Assembly (NCBI RefSeq): GCF_028745735.1
Contig: NZ_JAQZSM010000004.1
Coordinates: forward strand, 213,308 to 277,307
DNA from: Roseinatronobacter alkalisoli
GTDB lineage: Bacteria > Pseudomonadota > Alphaproteobacteria > Rhodobacterales > Rhodobacteraceae
Reading direction: 5' to 3'
DNA length: 64,000 nucleotides
In this document: positions 60,400 through 64,000 of the stretch, piece by piece
Numbering within the stretch: the stretch's first letter is position 1
Layout of the letters: each line of letters starts with the position of its first letter
Program-made: the position numbers and the translations under genes
The notes under the pieces: model-generated
Seen by the model: only the letters and a program-made list of their open reading frames with translations
Told to the model about the DNA's origin: nothing
Databases searched by the model: none

Positions 60400-60852
60400 C
60401 GGCCCTATACCTTCTTTCCGGCCCTGATCGCTGTCTGTACGGACGGCTCTAACCGGCGGCTGGGCCACTGGCTGACCGGACGGCTAGGGGCCGTGTCGCT
60501 CGCAGCCCTCGTCCGGCATCTCTTCCTGGGCGCTGGGATGCCTGAAACGCGCATCGATGTCTCCGGTCTCTGGGGCGCAGTCGAGGGCTATGTCATCGCC
60601 GCTCTGGAAAGCCGACGCAGTTCCATCGCGACGCTCGCGCAGCATTTCGACTTCGATGCGGTCGAGACCAGTGGCGTCATCCGCTTTGTCATACGCGGGC
60701 GCGATGCAGTCACCATGATCCGCACCGAGGATATGGTGGCGGCTGGTGCAGGCGGGGGCGGGTCTGGAAATGAAGTCCTTGAACTCACCCGCGCGCAGGA
60801 GGCCGAACTGTCACAGGGGCTCAAATCGCAGGTCGCGCGCGCGGATGAGGGG
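60400..60852 (+). pseudogene. Internal fragment of a phage/GTA tail (host-specificity) protein
   Basis: Reading from about 60406 the product YTFFPALIAVCTDGSNRRLGHWLTGRLGAVSLAALVRHLFLGAGMPETRIDVSGLWGAVEG... EVLELTRAQEAELSQGL matches the central part of the baseplate hub/host-specificity protein of gene transfer agents and related phages. Both ends are cut: an unrelated recombinase relic precedes it and VgrG-like sequence follows in the same frame. Confidence 0.6.
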
Positions 60853-61448
60853 GAAGGTTTCAACGAGCTGCGGTTTGAGGATGAAAAGGGCGGCGAAGAG
60901 ATATTCATGTACACGCAGAAAGACATGAACTCCAAGATCGAGCACCACCGCACCGAACGGGTCAATGTCAACAAGGTCGAGAGTGTTGGCGATTCGAAAT
61001 CAAGCGAAACCGGGAACATTCTGGAACAGGTCGTTGGGGGCGATATGCGCATATATGTCGGGCCTGCGCAACGCGGCAAGATCACCCCTAGCGGCGCGTC
61101 TGAAGCCCTCGAAGGGATTGGCGGGGCGGCCTATGGCATCGGTGCGTGGTTGGGGACACTGGCGATGGAAACATGGAGATCACTGTCGGCAAGGATATTC
61201 TGGAGAACATCGAGCGCAATGCTGCACAGGTTCTTGGTAAGGTGAAGTCTACTTCGGTCGGGGATAGCTACTATATTGATGTCCGAAAGAATTTCATCCT
61301 GGAGGTCGGCGAAAAGATCACGTTCAAATGTGGGCAGAGTGTGATCACGATGGACAAGGCTGGGAATATTTCCGTGAACTGCAAGGTAGGAAAAGTGACG
61401 ATGGATCAATTACTCAAACTCTTTGCCGATCTGGGAAAGGTCAATTGA
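60853..61448 (+). pseudogene. VgrG-type spike protein relic in two frames
   Basis: The first part reads GFNELRFEDEKGGEEIFMYTQKDMNSKIEHHRTERVNVNKVESVGDSK..., and the second (61146-61448, another frame) reads MEITVGKDILENIERN... and ends YIDVRKNFILEVGEKITFKCGQSVITMDKAGNISVNCK. Both belong to the C-terminal spike part of VgrG proteins (T6SS tip or phage). A frameshift or deletion separates them near 61140. No other T6SS genes are nearby, so it is an orphan. Confidence 0.65.
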
Positions 61449-61449
61449 C

Positions 61450-62376
61450 ATGCGCATAGCCCTTTTCAGCGTAGCAGGGCTGGTGCTGGTGACGCTCCTT
61501 ATCTGGCTGTCACCGCCACATGCAATCAGAGAGGCATTCTTGAACGATCCTGCTTACCGTGCAGACCGGCTGTTTAAGCGCGAAACTCCGGACTACAACC
61601 GCAATATTCACCGGCTGGCACAGCGCATAGAATGGGGTGACAACTTCACCGCGTCCGATTTCACAGCGCTTGGCGACCGTATCGACCAGCGCCATGGGCA
61701 GGACATCACGCTGCTGTTCCATGCCGTCGCAGCAGGGAACCTGTCGGCCATCGACGCTCTTCTCGCTGCGGGTGCGGACACTTCCATGCTGGACAAGACC
61801 ACGGGATCGGACCGCAATTTCGTTTATTTCCTAACCTTGCCGGGCGGGCTGTTGCTGGACATGGACGGGATTAACGCGATGCTGGCCTCTTACTTGCGTC
61901 ATGGAGGCGACCCGAATGCAACATGGGGCGATCCGGCAAGAAATCAGGGCAATCTGCCCGCAGGGCTGGCACTTTCGCAGAACATCGACGGGTTGCGCAT
62001 GGTCATCGATGCGGGCGGCGATCTGTGGAAAGATACCATCAATAATGGCGAGCGCTATATCAACGCGATGGAACTGCTCGCCAGTAAGATGCAATTCGAA
62101 ATGCTGGACGAATTGATCGACGAAGGCTGGTTCGACGAACGTGGGCAAGCAGAACTTCATACCTTCATGAGATCCCTTGGTGGGTACGCACAGCGCGGCG
62201 ATGAACGCAGTCGCGGAATTCAGCGCATCGCCATGCGCGTGCTCAAGTGCAATCCGCATTATGTGGAAACCACCACCCAAAACGCCGCAACCCGCAGGAT
62301 TTTCAAGGATCACTGGCAGGATACCGCACCCGGCGTAATTCCGTGGGACCGCATCCTTTCTGACGAAGTGAATTGA
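61450..62376 (+). CDS. Ankyrin-repeat protein with N-terminal membrane segment
   Basis: The 308-residue product begins with a hydrophobic segment (LFSVAGLVLVTLLIWL) that serves as a signal or anchor, followed by about four ankyrin repeats (TLLFHAVAAGNLSAIDALLAAGADTSML is the clearest). It starts two bases after the VgrG relic. In T6SS and phage-tail operons, ankyrin proteins often are immunity or adaptor proteins, so this may be an orphan immunity protein whose effector partner is gone. Confidence 0.72.
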   Translation: MRIALFSVAGLVLVTLLIWLSPPHAIREAFLNDPAYRADRLFKRETPDYNRNIHRLAQRIEWGDNFTASDFTALGDRIDQRHGQDITLLFHAVAAGNLSAIDALLAAGADTSMLDKTTGSDRNFVYFLTLPGGLLLDMDGINAMLASYLRHGGDPNATWGDPARNQGNLPAGLALSQNIDGLRMVIDAGGDLWKDTINNGERYINAMELLASKMQFEMLDELIDEGWFDERGQAELHTFMRSLGGYAQRGDERSRGIQRIAMRVLKCNPHYVETTTQNAATRRIFKDHWQDTAPGVIPWDRILSDEVN

Positions 62377-62508
62377 CCCGATCTGTGCATTCCGGGTGTG
62401 TCGCTGCCTCCCCCGGGGGGGCAGTCGGCCCGTGCTGCACTGGCCCAGGTTTCAACAACTCTTTATTGACCAATGCCGCGATAGGATCGAAGGTCAGCTT
62501 CGGAAGCC

Positions 62509-63228
62509 TCATCGCGGCAAGCTGCTGTAGGGGCAGACGTCCTCGTCAAACGGCACATGGCGTTGCCGGAACTTTGTACCATCGACGATATTCGGCTTGC
62601 TGATGCGGTCCATGCGAAAATGCCGGAAATCCGCGCGTGCGGGATCCCATGCCACCAGATACCACAGCGGTGGCAGGATCAGCATGGCCTGCGGTTCAAC
62701 CTCGCGGCGCGTCTGTCGACCTTTGGCATCGTGGTAGTGAAACCTCAGGTGCAGGCGATCCAGAAAAGCGGCCTCGAAGGTGGGCAATAGATCGGGGTCG
62801 ATCGACCCTATGTCCGACAAGTCCTGAGCCGGCGAAAGCTTCCCCACATGCAGGCAGTCCAGAAACCGACGCAGATCGCGTACTTTTTCCGGTGGCAGAG
62901 TCTTTTCGATCTTTGCCAGTCCGGCATCCGCAAGGCCCGAGAATGGCAGGTGTCCGGCTGCGCGCATTGCGGCCACGCTGATCAGCAGGGCAAAAACCTC
63001 AGCCACGGCGAGCCGCGCGGTTGTTTGCATCGACTGTGGATCGAGTTGCAGGCCGCCGCCACGTCCTGGCTCTGAGTGAATGACAAACCCTTGGTCGCGC
63101 AGGGCGACGATGTCGCGCAACACCGTGCGCCGCGACGCGCCGACCTCTGCCGCAAGCGCATCGATGGTCGCCGTCCCTGAGCGGCGGAGGTGACGGACGA
63201 TGGCATCATGGCGGGTGCGAATGTTCAT
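62509..63228 (-). CDS. YafY/WYL-type transcriptional regulator
   Basis: The 239-residue product has a DeoR-like helix-turn-helix (RHDAIVRHLRRSGTATIDALAAEVGASRRTVLRDIVALRDQGFVIHSEPGRGGGLQL) and a WYL domain (LHLRFHYHDAKGRQTRREVEPQAMLILPPLWYLVAWDPARADFRHFRMDRI). It is divergent from ridA with a palindrome between, so it probably controls ridA. Confidence 0.87.
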   Translation of the reverse strand: MNIRTRHDAIVRHLRRSGTATIDALAAEVGASRRTVLRDIVALRDQGFVIHSEPGRGGGLQLDPQSMQTTARLAVAEVFALLISVAAMRAAGHLPFSGLADAGLAKIEKTLPPEKVRDLRRFLDCLHVGKLSPAQDLSDIGSIDPDLLPTFEAAFLDRLHLRFHYHDAKGRQTRREVEPQAMLILPPLWYLVAWDPARADFRHFRMDRISKPNIVDGTKFRQRHVPFDEDVCPYSSLPR

Positions 63229-63249
63229 CTGGTCAGCATAGCATGAAAA

Positions 63250-63266
63250 GTGCCAAATTTTGGCAC
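63250..63266. promoter_or_regulatory. Palindromic operator GTGCCAAATTTTGGCAC
   Basis: Perfect 8-bp arms around one base, in the gap between the WYL regulator (start 63228) and ridA (start 63315). It is the likely binding site of the WYL protein. Confidence 0.75.
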
Positions 63267-63314
63267 CATTTAGTTCTACGAGTGCAGCGTGGACATCAAC
63301 AAGGAGAATTTGCC

Positions 63315-63710
63315 ATGCAACGCACCGCCGTCAATCCGTGGGACTGGTCCCTGAAACTGGGTTACAATCAGGGCGAAATCATCGAAGGCGCAACGCGCCA
63401 GGTCATTTGCGCCGGTCAGACTGCCGTTGATGCGGACGGCAACCCGCAGCATCCGGGCGATATGCGCGGCCAGATCGGTCTGGCGCTGGACAATTTGACA
63501 GCGGTACTTGAGGGCGCGGGCATGGACCTGCGCCACGTCACCCGGCTTGGAATTTATGCGACGGATGTGGATGAGGCGCTGAAGAATTTCGATTTGCTGG
63601 GAATGCGGTTTGGGGCGGTGCAAAACACCCCGCCGATGACCCTGCTCGGGGTGACACGTCTGGCCATTCCGGGGCTGCTGTTCGAAATCGAAGCCACCGC
63701 CTGCGCCTGA
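63315..63710 (+). CDS. RidA-family protein
   Basis: A 131-residue protein with the RidA/YjgF fold: LKLGYNQGEIIEGATRQVICAGQTAVDADGNPQHPGDMRGQIGLALDNLTAVLEGAGMDLRHVTRLGIYATDVDE. RidA enzymes deaminate reactive enamine/imine intermediates; this subgroup lacks the clear Arg of the archetype at the expected place and may have a different substrate. AAGGAG precedes the ATG. A WYL regulator is divergent. Confidence 0.85.
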   Translation: MQRTAVNPWDWSLKLGYNQGEIIEGATRQVICAGQTAVDADGNPQHPGDMRGQIGLALDNLTAVLEGAGMDLRHVTRLGIYATDVDEALKNFDLLGMRFGAVQNTPPMTLLGVTRLAIPGLLFEIEATACA

Positions 63711-63727
63711 CGCGATTTGAAAGCTAT

Positions 63728-63762
63728 AGCCGCCGTTCAGCCCACAATGCCGAACGGCGGCT
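63728..63762. terminator. Hairpin after ridA
   Basis: Arms AGCCGCCGTTC and GAACGGCGGCT (11 bp, perfect) surround a 13-base loop. Only a few T follow (CTTCG), so it is a weak terminator or a structural repeat. Confidence 0.55.
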
Positions 63763-63805
63763 TCGTCCCGCATCAGAGATATTCAACAGAAAAAATTACT
63801 GCGCG

Positions 63806-63961
63806 ATGCCCGAGTGGCCGCAACAGCCCCAGACCCAGACGCCCCCTGTACATGACGTCTATTCCCTGACCCGCGGCGGCACGCTTGCCCAGATCCTGCT
63901 GGATGGCAAAACCTATCAGCTACGGATTACCCGCGCTGGCAAACTGATCCTGACCAAATAG
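63806..63961 (+). CDS. hemP: Hemin uptake protein HemP
   Basis: The 51-residue frame encodes SLTRGGTLAQILLDGKTYQLRITRAGKLILTK, the conserved HemP core. HemP is a small protein, often required with hemin transport genes, that in some bacteria activates their expression. It is not a transporter itself. The stop is at 63959-63961 and a strong terminator follows, so it is a single-gene unit here. Confidence 0.88.
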   Translation: MPEWPQQPQTQTPPVHDVYSLTRGGTLAQILLDGKTYQLRITRAGKLILTK

Positions 63962-63988
63962 AAACGGGGGCCGCCTGGCCCCCGTTTC
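63961..63988 (+). terminator. Rho-independent terminator after hemP
   Basis: A perfect 12-bp stem GAAACGGGGGCC / GGCCCCCGTTTC with GCCT loop is followed by TTTT. Confidence 0.9.
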
Positions 63989-64000
63989 TTTTGCTGTTTA

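Noticed and set aside
60319..61245. A 308-codon frame as one intact protein
   Set aside because: It joins recombinase-antisense leader, phage-tail fragment and VgrG fragment, then loses sense; it is a chimera of relics.
1..64000. CRISPR arrays or riboswitches
   Set aside because: No regularly spaced repeats of 25-40 bp and no recognisable riboswitch cores were seen.

Overview
The window looks like a piece of a chromosome from a photosynthetic-lineage alphaproteobacterium of the Rhodobacteraceae/Roseobacter group. The support is the high G+C, the DUF6477/DUF6456 gene pair, a gene-transfer-agent-like tail fragment, a HemP of the usual alphaproteobacterial type, and integrase relics of a type linked to dusA insertion. 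No species can be named from the sequence alone.

Layout. (1) 1-5.3 kb: the end of a copper P-type ATPase, a sialidase-like BNR protein, a Met/His-rich secreted protein, small membrane proteins, then a TrkA/TrkH potassium pair. (2) 5.3-40 kb: a long patchwork of small regulated modules, each a repressor or activator beside one or a few enzymes or exporters. It holds a Fic protein, AraC/LysE, TetR/DHFR-like, three ArsR-SRPBCC modules, four VOC proteins, MarR with an alpha/beta hydrolase, ECF SigJ with a carboxymuconolactone decarboxylase-like protein, a serine hydrolase-GST-DUF899-VOC series, LysR/quinone reductase, two DHA2 exporters, a PadR-MFS-ArsH arsenic-type operon, SoxR with an MBL-fold protein, Lrp/EamA and PfpI. 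Many of these modules carry a visible palindromic operator, and one 18-bp palindrome occurs identically in front of two distant operons. (3) 40.5-55.2 kb: a genomic island bounded by a repeat of the dusA 5' end. It carries a tctCAB tricarboxylate transporter, a truncated MFS gene, a WYL regulator with an NmrA protein, a transposase remnant, an ArsR-transglutaminase-hydrolase operon, TetR/DUF418, and an AbiE toxin-antitoxin pair next to a decayed integrase. A second decayed integrase just outside the left boundary implies that two elements entered dusA one after the other. (4) 55.2-58.7 kb: core dusA, DUF6477, DUF6456 and two small membrane or secreted ORFs. (5) 58.9-62.4 kb: an islet behind tRNA-Ser(TGA) with a DUF3883 nuclease-like protein, a serine recombinase relic, a chimeric phage-tail/VgrG relic and an ankyrin protein. 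(6) 62.5-64 kb: a YafY/WYL regulator, RidA and hemP.

The overall picture is a regulator-dense accessory region. The commonest unit is a one-component sensor controlling a detoxification or transport gene, and relics of recombinases, transposases and regulators mark repeated gain and loss. All coordinates and motifs were read by eye; family names are recognitions from sequence, not database results.
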